From positions 1-14,760 of the forward strand of contig JALTCQ010000135.1 in NCBI GenBank assembly GCA_027074515.1: a stretch of 14,760 bases of DNA. The letters run 5' to 3'. Position numbers and translations under genes: made by a program. Below the pieces are notes generated by a model, which saw only the letters and a list, made by a program, of their open reading frames with translations, ran no database searches and was not told the origin of the DNA. Source of the DNA: Microcaldota archaeon (lineage in GTDB: Archaea; Iainarchaeota; Iainarchaeia; JAADDC01). Positions 7,460-13,980 of the stretch are shown in pieces (the stretch's first letter is position 1; each line of letters opens with the position of its first letter).

Positions 7460-9001
7460 TCATCTTAGGATCATCTGCATCAGCGCGTACGCCACCAGGA
7501 TTGCAGCAATAGCAGCTATAATCACTCCGAGAATACTGGAATTTCCTGTTTCAAACGTTTTTTGATATATTATCTCCCCACAGCCACCTGTTTCTGCTGA
7601 TATCGTTACTTTGTGTGTTCCAGGGGGCAGCGAAACTTCTGCCGAGTATGTGTACGTTCTCGAGTCAAATTGTGGTATGATTTGGCGACTATCTACTTTC
7701 AGAAAGACTGTTTTTGCCACAATCGGGTTTCCTGCGTCCGTGATGCTGAACATGATCTGATACCTGTTTTTTCCAGTTTTGTTGATCTGCAGGTCGCTTA
7801 CGCCTGCGTCGCACGAGCCAAAGCTGATGGTGCCCCCAGGAAATTCGTCTTTGTTTGCCCCGTGAATAGATATCTTTTTGATGTCCGCGTTGCCGTCCTT
7901 TGCCTGGAGGTATATTCTGAGGATGGGGTCTGGGATCAGCGTGAGATATGGCCCCATTATGTTGTCTGTGGATTTTACGACGTCCTTCGGCACGAAAACG
8001 TCTAACCGCACTGGAACGCCGATCCCTGAGAACGTAACGTTTAGTTCCTTGTCGTGGTACTCCTTTACCATTACCACCGTTGCGTACTGTAGGTCAATAA
8101 TGGTTGCGTTCGCTTTATCGGGATCCGTCTCTTCTATTTTGCCTCCCACGATCGTGAAGTACGCGGGTACCAGTTTTTTCGGTACTATTGCAATTCCTTG
8201 TTGAACATTGTATTTTTTGCCATTAATTTCCACTTTCTTTAAACCCTTTGGCACGGGGATGGCTGCGTTCTCTTCCTCTTCTTTGCCGTATGTGATTTGG
8301 GGAGGTGGCTGAAGGTATTTTGGTGTGCTTTTGCTCTTTGGGCACAGGCTCTTCCATATTTTTTCAGGTATTTGAGGCGTTCCGTCTTTTGTATCCACCA
8401 AGATTATGCGATACTCTCCTTTTGTGCTTTTGATGTCCATGGCGACGGGAGATTGACACACTGTTTGGTCCATGCTGGGAAAACTGTCTCCTCCGTGGGA
8501 GAGGTAGCTCTTTATTGCGGATAGCATGCCCATTATGCTCATTTTTGCAAACGTCATGATAATCTGCTGCGATAATCTTGTTCTTTGTCGTGTGGGTTCC
8601 TCGCTGCTGGAACAGAGAGCGCTGTACCCGCTAATCGTTCCCTTTATAATGCCGCGGTGTATGCCTACCGCCCCCAGTCCTATTATCAGTACGCCGCCAT
8701 CTTGTTTGAGTTCTTTTACCGCTTGACCTATGTTTGTAGCCGTTTTGAACATGCTTGTTATATTTGCTACGTTGAAGCGCAGGGGTACTGGCTTGTATTC
8801 GTACGTGCTGCTCAGTTCTGTGGCGTACTTCGGAGGGGGTGAGCTCGGAGGGTTTTCCGCAATTACCACGATGACTTTCTTTGTGGCCCCCGATCCGCCA
8901 GCGCTGCCTCCAACGGATATTCTACCCCCTGCGTACGCTACCGTCATCCCCACCGTAAGAATCACGAGCACCAGGAGAATGGTATGCGCCCTCACGCTCA
9001 C
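7460..9001 (-). CDS. Large membrane-anchored exported protein coupled to dacZ
   Basis: 513 aa from GTG at 9001; family not recognised. Residues 7-25 are a signal peptide (TILLVLVILTVGMTVAYAG), followed by a Gly/Ser-rich segment. Residues 41-240 form a region absent from the paralogue: IVVIAENPP, a hydrophobic GGVLIIGLGAVG (102-113), three cysteines (C130, C182, C220) and a Pro-rich linker at 225-236. Residues 246-482 are the shared region, with IPDPILRIYL (356-365), TISFGSC (391-397), PQFDSRTYTYSA (443-454) and CGEIIYQ (474-480). Residues 489-510 form the C-terminal membrane helix. The GTG overlaps the dacZ stop as GTGA. A second in-frame GTG at 8995 has GAGG at 9004-9007 eight nt upstream and is equally possible. 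Co-translation with dacZ suggests a link to c-di-AMP physiology or the cell envelope, but no biochemical role can be read from the sequence. Confidence 0.8.
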   Translation of the reverse strand: MSVRAHTILLVLVILTVGMTVAYAGGRISVGGSAGGSGATKKVIVVIAENPPSSPPPKYATELSSTYEYKPVPLRFNVANITSMFKTATNIGQAVKELKQDGGVLIIGLGAVGIHRGIIKGTISGYSALCSSSEEPTRQRTRLSQQIIMTFAKMSIMGMLSAIKSYLSHGGDSFPSMDQTVCQSPVAMDIKSTKGEYRIILVDTKDGTPQIPEKIWKSLCPKSKSTPKYLQPPPQITYGKEEEENAAIPVPKGLKKVEINGKKYNVQQGIAIVPKKLVPAYFTIVGGKIEETDPDKANATIIDLQYATVVMVKEYHDKELNVTFSGIGVPVRLDVFVPKDVVKSTDNIMGPYLTLIPDPILRIYLQAKDGNADIKKISIHGANKDEFPGGTISFGSCDAGVSDLQINKTGKNRYQIMFSITDAGNPIVAKTVFLKVDSRQIIPQFDSRTYTYSAEVSLPPGTHKVTISAETGGCGEIIYQKTFETGNSSILGVIIAAIAAILVAYALMQMILR

Positions 9002-9846
9002 CGCCTCATTATGATTCTCCCGTCGCGGAACACTTTGATTCTGCCGCCAGATTCTGAGACGAGTATCGCAACGGAGTCGGTCTTTGCTGTGATCGCCGCC
9101 GCTGCAAGGTGCCTCGTGCCCCAGCCAGGATATCTTCGCACATCGCTCGTGTCCACGTCTATGTATGTCCCGGCAGACATTATCGTCCCCTCTCGGGAGA
9201 CTATGAAGGCCCCATCCAATTGAGCAAATTCCTTGATCGTTTCTTTCAGCTCCTCCGATAGCACGTTTCTTTCTTCGGGAGCGTAGCCCTTAAACGGATT
9301 CAGTATGAGCTGTTTTACGTAGGCCTGCAGCTCCTCTGGATCTCCAACGACGAACAGCGTTCCTATTTTTCTACCCTCCCTGCCTTCGTCTCGGATCTCC
9401 TCTGCAATTGTGAGGATCCTCTCGATAACGCTGAGGTCAAACCCCTGCAACTCTTTCATCACGGCTTCGGATATGCGCAGGTCATCCGTGTTAAAGCGGA
9501 CAATTACTCCAGTTATTCCGTCAATCACACCTTCGCCGATCACGAATGCCAGTGTCGGCGGTGTTGATTCTTGCATTATTTCCATAACCCGTAGCGCAGC
9601 CTCTCTTGCCACGAAAGACACGTTTGCGTACCTGCTGATGGGTATTGTCGTGCCCCCTATGTGCAGTCTTAGCGTGTCCTCGCGTTCGGGATCCGGATCT
9701 ATTAGAAAGACGTTGTCTTCGTCTACATTTGCTAGAATTGTTTGAATAGCTTGCCCTTTTATGGCTGGCCCAATGTCGAAGAGTATTGAGCCGTCCCCGT
9801 GCCCGCGTGCATCTTTCTCCTTTTCCACGGGGGCGTATAACGTCAT
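8998..9846 (-). CDS. dacZ: Archaeal diadenylate cyclase (c-di-AMP synthase), DacZ type
   Basis: DisA_N/DAC enzymes condense two ATP into cyclic di-AMP, a second messenger for potassium and osmotic balance; DacZ is the form known in Haloferax. The catalytic domain is C-terminal: DGAFIVSREGTIMSAG (DGA motif, residues 211-226) and GTRHLAAAAITAKTD (243-257), then AILVSESGGRIKVFRDGRI to the end. Both ATP-binding signatures, DGA and GTRH, are intact. The N-terminal 200 residues form an alpha/beta domain (LIDPDPEREDTLRL, LAFVIGEG, IGTLFVVGDPEEL), like the archaeal type rather than bacterial DisA or CdaA; no membrane helix is present. I chose ATG at 9846 (282 aa) because TTTAAATA is centred 26.5 nt upstream. 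A GTG at 9867 would add seven residues but lies in the promoter, only 2 nt below the TATA box. The downstream exported-protein gene overlaps its stop codon. Confidence 0.93.
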   Translation of the reverse strand: MTLYAPVEKEKDARGHGDGSILFDIGPAIKGQAIQTILANVDEDNVFLIDPDPEREDTLRLHIGGTTIPISRYANVSFVAREAALRVMEIMQESTPPTLAFVIGEGVIDGITGVIVRFNTDDLRISEAVMKELQGFDLSVIERILTIAEEIRDEGREGRKIGTLFVVGDPEELQAYVKQLILNPFKGYAPEERNVLSEELKETIKEFAQLDGAFIVSREGTIMSAGTYIDVDTSDVRRYPGWGTRHLAAAAITAKTDSVAILVSESGGRIKVFRDGRIIMRR

Positions 9847-9868
9847 CGCATATACTACTCCTTCCACG

Positions 9869-9876
9869 TATTTAAA
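9869..9876 (-). promoter_or_regulatory. dacZ TATA box, leaderless start
   Basis: TTTAAATA on the minus strand is centred 26.5 nt before the ATG at 9846. This argues against the upstream GTG at 9867, whose mRNA would have to begin inside or above the box. Confidence 0.68.
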
Positions 9877-9961
9877 CGTGGTGCCGGCGCCGACGGAAAA
9901 AGAAAAAGGGGCGGAGCAGCCTCAGGAGCCTCCGAGCGCGACATTCACTACATGCCATCAC
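9872..9961 (-). CDS. Possible 29-residue basic CxxC micropeptide (or part of a small RNA gene)
   Basis: A minus-strand frame begins GTG ATG at 9961 and 9958 and stops with TAA at 9872-9874. The product has CSEC near its start (a CxxC), then is rich in Arg and Leu, with a run of four Phe and RRRRHH near the end. Two points favour expression. ATTATAGC at 9983-9990 is centred 25.5 nt before the GTG, the same spacing as at the confirmed genes, and a very purine-rich GGAGGGGGG precedes the ATG. Against it: the composition is extreme, no relative is recognised, the frame reads through a T-tract at 9897-9907, and its stop lies inside the dacZ TATA box. It could instead be non-coding RNA. Confidence 0.25.
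   Translation of the reverse strand: MMACSECRARRLLRLLRPFFFFRRRRHHV
9897..9907 (-). terminator. T-tract after a GC-rich segment, upstream of dacZ
   Basis: On the minus strand the GC-rich CTGCTCCGCCCC is followed by TTTTTCTTTTT, a typical archaeal U-tract terminator. It sits about 20 bp before the dacZ TATA box and would end transcription entering from upstream. Confidence 0.5.
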
Positions 9962-9982
9962 CCCCCTCCGTCCGCGAACTTC

Positions 9983-9990
9983 GCTATAAT
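9983..9990 (-). promoter_or_regulatory. Candidate TATA box of the small unit upstream of dacZ
   Basis: ATTATAGC is centred 25.5 nt before the GTG at 9961, the spacing seen at the recognised genes of the window. A second A/T-rich box, TTTTTAAG at 10003-10010, could also act but coincides with the T-tract of a terminator hairpin. Confidence 0.4.
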
Positions 9991-10002
9991 CTCCATTTCC
10001 CC

Positions 10003-10022
10003 TTAAAAATGCCTTTTGGCAC
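10003..10022 (-). terminator. Hairpin plus T-tract terminator of the ATPase operon
   Basis: On the minus strand GTGCC-AAAA-GGCAT forms a short stem (four Watson-Crick pairs plus a G-T wobble) followed at once by TTTTT. It lies just after the stop codon of the 126-aa membrane protein gene and should end the ATPase unit. Confidence 0.6.
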
Positions 10023-10027
10023 GATCT

Positions 10028-10408
10028 TTAACCTTCCCATGAATTTGTTGCTATCGACGCATAGATGAACCCGAGGATCGCAAGATCCAGCACGTTGGCC
10101 ATTGCTGGAAGGAGCACGGACTGTGGCGTGAACTCATCTATGAGTACCAACGCTTCCTTTATCAAATACGTTGCGGCGGCTGCAGCCAGGTACGCACTTG
10201 ACGGGTGGCCTTCTGCTACATACTTGCCAGCACTTGCGGCAAGGACGAGCAGCGCCAGAATAGAAGCGCCGCTAACTACCACCCAATCGATGTATTTATT
10301 GTAGAACTCCTGCGCACCCCTGAGCGTGACTCCTGGCCAATATATGAACGCTGCAAAAGAAAGAAGAAGGATTACAACGCCAAAGATTGCCACGATTTCC
10401 GGTTCCAT
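10028..10408 (-). CDS. Small four-helix membrane protein, partner of the H+-ATPase gene
   Basis: 126 aa with about four membrane helices (roughly 5-24, 42-60, 71-90, 100-120) and short polar loops; no signal peptide. It is a clear paralogue of the 125-aa protein at 13561-13938. From Y36 onward the two align almost without gaps and share Y36, Y39, D41, Y63-V64, G67, P69, A72-Y73, Y81, D91 and a final V/I-L-D-L motif (106-109 here). The repeated Asp and Tyr positions in or near membrane helices could be functional. The pattern is reminiscent of small membrane proteins found beside winged-helix regulators in haloarchaea (DUF7521-like), but I cannot confirm that. It starts 4 nt after the ATPase stop with GAGTGAT as SD-like sequence, so it is probably cotranscribed with the pump. 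Function unknown. Confidence 0.8.
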   Translation of the reverse strand: MEPEIVAIFGVVILLLSFAAFIYWPGVTLRGAQEFYNKYIDWVVVSGASILALLVLAASAGKYVAEGHPSSAYLAAAAATYLIKEALVLIDEFTPQSVLLPAMANVLDLAILGFIYASIATNSWEG

Positions 10409-10412
10409 GGTA

Positions 10413-12977
10413 TCACTCGTGCTCTGCTTCTACGTCCACTCCGAGCTTTCTGCCAACGTACTCCTTAACCACGTCGTTGAAGAACATCCAGGCGGTTGCA
10501 TAGATCCATATAAATATAGCTGGCCACCAACCAATGGCTGCCGGCATAAACCAGCCGTACACTGCCATGAGCGTGCCTATTATGTTCGTTAGCATGATGC
10601 CCCAGAAGAGCGGGGCAGACGGCCAGGGCTTCTTCCAAAGCCAGCTCTTGGATCGCGTCACAAAGATTGTGGTGTGGCCCGCTATGATAAGCTTCAGGAA
10701 TATAAATGTCTGTATGAATGCAAGTGCTGCTAAGCCAATCTTGTCGCCTGGGCCCATACCTGCGTTGACTATATCATGGGCGAGCTGCATAAGACTCAAT
10801 CCGTGTGCCCCAGCATACCACCATATTGCAATTGTCAGCGCCAAGAACGAGCTTATGACACCGGCAATTCCGATTGCAAGAGATAGCCACACTATTTTGT
10901 TTGGCTGCCATTTTGCTGGTTTCTTTGGGGGATCTACGTTGTCGTAGGCGATTAGCAGTATCGGGATGTCGTTCAAAAGTGCCAAGAGTATGATCATTGT
11001 TGCCGTAATTGGGTAAAAGCCAAACACGAGGATTGCTGTGGCCATGAATATCAATACACGGATGGTCTCTGTGATTCTGTATATAACGTAGCTCTCCATC
11101 CTTTGGAATATTTTTCTGGCGGTTTTCAGGGCATCGGAGATGACGGATATTCCAGGTTCCAACAGTACGATTGCTGCAGCAGCTCTTGCTGCATCTGTCG
11201 CCCCTGCCACTGCGATTCCACAGTGTGCCTTCTTGAGCGCCGGTGCGTCGTTCACACCATCGCCAGTCATTGCCACCATGTGCCCGCGTTTCTGGAGGTC
11301 GTCCACGATCATATACTTGTGTTCTGGAAGCACCTGCGCGAATACATCTGTGTTCTCTATTTCCTTTGTTCTCTCCTCTTCCGGCATGTTCGCTATTTCA
11401 TCCATCGTCTTCGCTCTCGTCCCAATTCCCAGTACTTTTGCTATGTATTTTGCAATCGCTATGTGGTCGCCTGTGACCATCTTCACGGCGACACCCAGTT
11501 TCTGGATGAGCGAGACAGCCTGCTTTGCATCGTCGCGCGGCGGATCGTAGAGTGGTATGATCCCCACGAGTTCAAGGCCCTTTCCCCGATCCACTGCCAC
11601 TGCTATTGTTCTGAATCCGTCTTCAGCGAGCTTGTGGACCATTTCCAGCGCTTTCTTTTTTGTTTCTTCGTCTGTTGCTGTGCACATGGCTGCTACTACC
11701 TGTGGAGCGCCCTTTACTACGTGCATTTTGTTTTTGCCGTCTGTAACGTACGCCTCAGTTCGCTTGATCTTCGGATCAAATGGAATGAACTTCTCCTGTC
11801 TCCAGGGCATTATCTTCTGGTCGAGACCTAGCGCTTCCGCTTTATCGAGGACTGCTGTGTCTATAGGGTCTGCATCTTCCTCTTTTGATGCCAGTGCTGC
11901 GTAGAACACAACGTCCTCCTGATTCCAGCCGTCGAGTGCGATAATGTCCCCTACTGTCATTTTGTTCTTGGTTAGCGTGCCAGTCTTGTCCGAACAGAGT
12001 ATGTCTACGCCGGCAAGCTCCTCAATCGCGACTAGCTTCGTGACAATTGCCTTTTTCCGCGCCAGCTCCATGGCTCCAATGGCCATGGTTATGGATAGGA
12101 CCGCGGGTAGCGCTGCTGGGATAGATGCCACAGTTAGCACGAGTACGTATTTTAGCATGTATAGCCAAGAGTGGTGTTGGATCAGTGTCCCCACTATGAA
12201 GATGATAATGGACAGGATCGCGGCTATGGCAATCAGTGCATCCCCAATCCGTATGACCATCTTCTGGAGCTCACTCTGTGTCTGGGCCTCGTTCACCAGT
12301 TTCACGGTCTTGCCGAAGTAGGTATTTAGGCCTGTTCCGATGACCACAGCCTTTGCTTCACCTCGCTTGACGATGGATCCAGAGTATACCACGTCCCCCT
12401 TCTTTTTGGTAACCGGTAGGGATTCCCCTGTGAGTGCGGATTCGTCAATCTGAAGCTCTACATCATCGATGATCCTCGCATCTGCAGGTACTATATCTCC
12501 AATACGCAGCCGTACAATATCTCCGGGAACTAGTTCCCTTGCAGGGATCTTCGTCCACTGCATATCTCTGAGAACGCGCGCGTATACTGCCATTTTTTGC
12601 TTCAAGTATTCTATAATGTTCTCCGCCTTGTGTTCTTGCCAGAATTCCACCACTGCATTGACCACCAGGAGCGTGCTGATTATTGCCAGATCTTGCCAGT
12701 CGTGAGTGGCTGCAGACAGGACTGCAGCGAATTCAATCATCCATGGGATTGGCCCCCAGAACTTCTTCAGGAATTTTACGACGGGGTGCTCTTTTTTCTC
12801 GGGAATCTCGTTGTATCCGTAGTCTTCCAATCTCTTTACTGCATCCGCGCGGGGCAATCCCTTCTCCGGATCCACACCGAGCTCCGTCAAGGCCTGGTCC
12901 AAGGGGATTTTTGCGAGTTTTTCGTGGTGGAGCATTGCCACGCTACGCCTGTGCTCTCGTCTCTTCTCGAACACCAT
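10413..12977 (-). CDS. Plasma-membrane-type (P3A) proton-translocating P-type ATPase
   Basis: An 854-aa ATP-driven cation pump, most likely exporting H+. From ATG at 12977, the actuator domain has TGES at 183-186. The phosphorylated Asp is D330 in CSDKTGTLTKNK, KGAP at 422-425 belongs to the nucleotide domain, and TGDH starts at 502. GDGVNDAPALKKA begins at 572, followed by the P3A-type GIAVAGATDAARAAAAIVLLEPG. M4 has PAALPA (287-292), and M6 has ALLND (N669, D670) followed by IAYDNV, like plant and fungal pumps. About ten membrane helices are predicted. The C-terminus ends about 20 residues after the last helix, so the long autoinhibitory tail of plant enzymes is absent. The start is set by TTTAATAA centred 26.5 nt before this ATG. 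A GTG at 13034 would overlap the preceding gene and place the box inside the coding region. It should energise the membrane or control pH. Confidence 0.94.
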   Translation of the reverse strand: MVFEKRREHRRSVAMLHHEKLAKIPLDQALTELGVDPEKGLPRADAVKRLEDYGYNEIPEKKEHPVVKFLKKFWGPIPWMIEFAAVLSAATHDWQDLAIISTLLVVNAVVEFWQEHKAENIIEYLKQKMAVYARVLRDMQWTKIPARELVPGDIVRLRIGDIVPADARIIDDVELQIDESALTGESLPVTKKKGDVVYSGSIVKRGEAKAVVIGTGLNTYFGKTVKLVNEAQTQSELQKMVIRIGDALIAIAAILSIIIFIVGTLIQHHSWLYMLKYVLVLTVASIPAALPAVLSITMAIGAMELARKKAIVTKLVAIEELAGVDILCSDKTGTLTKNKMTVGDIIALDGWNQEDVVFYAALASKEEDADPIDTAVLDKAEALGLDQKIMPWRQEKFIPFDPKIKRTEAYVTDGKNKMHVVKGAPQVVAAMCTATDEETKKKALEMVHKLAEDGFRTIAVAVDRGKGLELVGIIPLYDPPRDDAKQAVSLIQKLGVAVKMVTGDHIAIAKYIAKVLGIGTRAKTMDEIANMPEEERTKEIENTDVFAQVLPEHKYMIVDDLQKRGHMVAMTGDGVNDAPALKKAHCGIAVAGATDAARAAAAIVLLEPGISVISDALKTARKIFQRMESYVIYRITETIRVLIFMATAILVFGFYPITATMIILLALLNDIPILLIAYDNVDPPKKPAKWQPNKIVWLSLAIGIAGVISSFLALTIAIWWYAGAHGLSLMQLAHDIVNAGMGPGDKIGLAALAFIQTFIFLKLIIAGHTTIFVTRSKSWLWKKPWPSAPLFWGIMLTNIIGTLMAVYGWFMPAAIGWWPAIFIWIYATAWMFFNDVVKEYVGRKLGVDVEAEHE

Positions 12978-12999
12978 GTTCAAAAACACGAGGAGGGCA

Positions 13000-13007
13000 T
13001 TATTAAA
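13000..13007 (-). promoter_or_regulatory. TATA box of the H+-ATPase gene, leaderless start
   Basis: TTTAATAA is centred 26.5 nt before the ATG at 12977, in the 44-bp gap after the regulator gene. It gives the ATPase its own promoter and fixes its start. Confidence 0.65.
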
Positions 13008-13021
13008 TCCTGCTGGTGCAA

Positions 13022-13564
13022 TTACCAAAGCCACATCTCGGCAAGTTTTTTTGCCAGCTCGTCCAGGAGCCCATCCCTATGTATTTGGAGGGCTCGCGCC
13101 ACGGCCTCTGGGCGGTTCGCTCGGTAGCACTTTTTCTTTCCTCGCCTTTCTGTCTTTACAATGTCTTCTTCCTCCAATCGCTTCATGTGCCACGTTATTG
13201 CCGACGCGCTTAGGTTCAAATACTTTGCAAGGTCTTCTGTTGTTGCGCACTCGTTCTCTACAAGGAATTCCAGTATTTCCTTCGTTCTCGGCCGGTTTAG
13301 TGCCCGCAGGACGTTTTCAACGGAATCTCCATACTCTATAGGTGGGTAGAACCTAGTGTACTTCCCGTCCTTTTCTGAGCGTATCAGCCCAGCCTTTTCC
13401 ATTCTGTACGTGTGGTACTCCAGTTGGCCCGTAGCGAGCCCTGTCATCCTTGCAAGTTCTCTAAAGTGAATTCCGGGCTTCCTGTATATCGCTTCCAGTA
13501 TCTTCTGTCTTGTGTCGAGAAGGAGGAGCGACCTCTGCTGGTATATGTCCCAGTTCTCCGTCAT
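13022..13564 (-). CDS. Tandem winged-helix transcriptional regulator
   Basis: 180 aa with two winged-helix domains. The first (about 17-74) has LDTRQKILEAIYRKPGIHFRELARM, a recognition helix TGQLEYHTYRMEKAGLI and a wing SEKDGKYTRFYP. The second (about 92-149) has PRTKEILEFLVENECATTEDLAKYLNLSASAITWHMKRLEEEDIV and a basic wing TERRGKKKCYRANR. This ArsR/MarR-like double arrangement is common in archaea. Each domain has a YH or WH pair in its recognition helix, which is also typical. A C-terminal helix (155-178) may dimerise. The ATG overlaps the upstream membrane-protein stop as ATGA, so the two are translationally coupled. A membrane partner suggests that the regulator's activity is controlled from the membrane. 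The ATPase promoter just downstream is an obvious possible target, though this is inferred. Confidence 0.9.
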   Translation of the reverse strand: MTENWDIYQQRSLLLLDTRQKILEAIYRKPGIHFRELARMTGLATGQLEYHTYRMEKAGLIRSEKDGKYTRFYPPIEYGDSVENVLRALNRPRTKEILEFLVENECATTEDLAKYLNLSASAITWHMKRLEEEDIVKTERRGKKKCYRANRPEAVARALQIHRDGLLDELAKKLAEMWLW

Positions 13565-13938
13565 CTGCGGAGCACCCCTATGAAGAAGAGTGCCAGAACT
13601 CCTAAATCAAGTATGTGCACCGCGGAGTCTACCAGCCAGTGATTTGGGCCGGACAACATGTCGAAGAATGTGAGGTACATGCGAAGCGCGTAGAGCGTGA
13701 ATGCGCCGGTGACGTATGCGAGCCTCGGGATGCCCGTGGAGACGTACGCTTTCGCCCCAAGGATTGTAAGGAACGTGGCTATGAGCGCGAGGCTTAGCAC
13801 GATCGCCAGGTCGAAGTACGCCTCGTAGATCTCCTTTGGCTTTGCAAGTGCTGGGTGGAGCTGGGCGAGCACGAGCAGGCTCGCGAAACCAACGATAACT
13901 GCACCTATCGCTACGACCGTTGCAACGTCCTTGTTCAT
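13561..13938 (-). CDS. Small four-helix membrane protein, partner of the tandem winged-helix regulator
   Basis: 125 aa with about four membrane helices (roughly 5-26, 43-61, 72-92, 104-122). It is paralogous to the 126-aa protein beside the ATPase. Conserved positions are Y38, Y41, D43, Y65-V66, G69, P71, A74-Y75, Y83, D93 and HILDL at 108-112, which reads NVLDL in the paralogue. H108 and the surrounding Asp residues might bind a metal or heme or sense protons, but nothing in the sequence proves this. It is the first gene of a two-gene operon and overlaps the regulator by 4 nt. ATTATAAG centred 25.5 nt before its ATG supports the start. A membrane sensor or anti-regulator for the coupled transcription factor is a reasonable inference. 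Confidence 0.8.
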   Translation of the reverse strand: MNKDVATVVAIGAVIVGFASLLVLAQLHPALAKPKEIYEAYFDLAIVLSLALIATFLTILGAKAYVSTGIPRLAYVTGAFTLYALRMYLTFFDMLSGPNHWLVDSAVHILDLGVLALFFIGVLRR

Positions 13939-13959
13939 ACCCTTACTTGCGTTTATCTT

Positions 13960-13967
13960 CTTATAAT
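13960..13967 (-). promoter_or_regulatory. TATA box of the membrane protein-regulator operon
   Basis: ATTATAAG is centred 25.5 nt before the ATG at 13938, in the 42-bp gap after the preceding gene. It implies a separate, leaderless transcription unit. Confidence 0.68.
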
Positions 13968-13980
13968 CTCGGTGGTGCGA

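Noticed and set aside
9847..9867. Upstream GTG start for dacZ adding seven residues
   Set aside because: It begins 2 bp below the TATA box, has no SD sequence, and the ATG at 9846 fits the leaderless spacing used throughout the window.
9922..9960. C/D-box guide RNA (GTGATGG as box C, CTGA as box D)
   Set aside because: Box C differs from consensus in its last base. Only about 39 nt separate the boxes, and no convincing D'/C' pair or flanking K-turn stem is present.
9960..9996. 12-codon frame starting at ATG 9996 (MEIIAKFADGGG)
   Set aside because: It lies only about 10 nt below the nearest upstream A/T box, without SD sequence, and is too short to judge. It could be a leader to the 29-codon frame but nothing supports that specifically.
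9847..10027. c-di-AMP riboswitch upstream of dacZ
   Set aside because: The dacZ transcript appears leaderless, which leaves no room for a 5' UTR, and no ydaO-type conserved elements were recognised.
11103..11831. Long plus-strand open frame (242 codons) opposite the ATPase gene
   Set aside because: The translation is Cys/His/Ser-rich without any family signature and is fully antisense to a strongly conserved P-type ATPase. It is a shadow frame.
12978..13034. Upstream GTG start for the ATPase adding 19 residues
   Set aside because: It would overlap the regulator gene and run through the TATA box. The extra residues are not typical of P3A N-termini.
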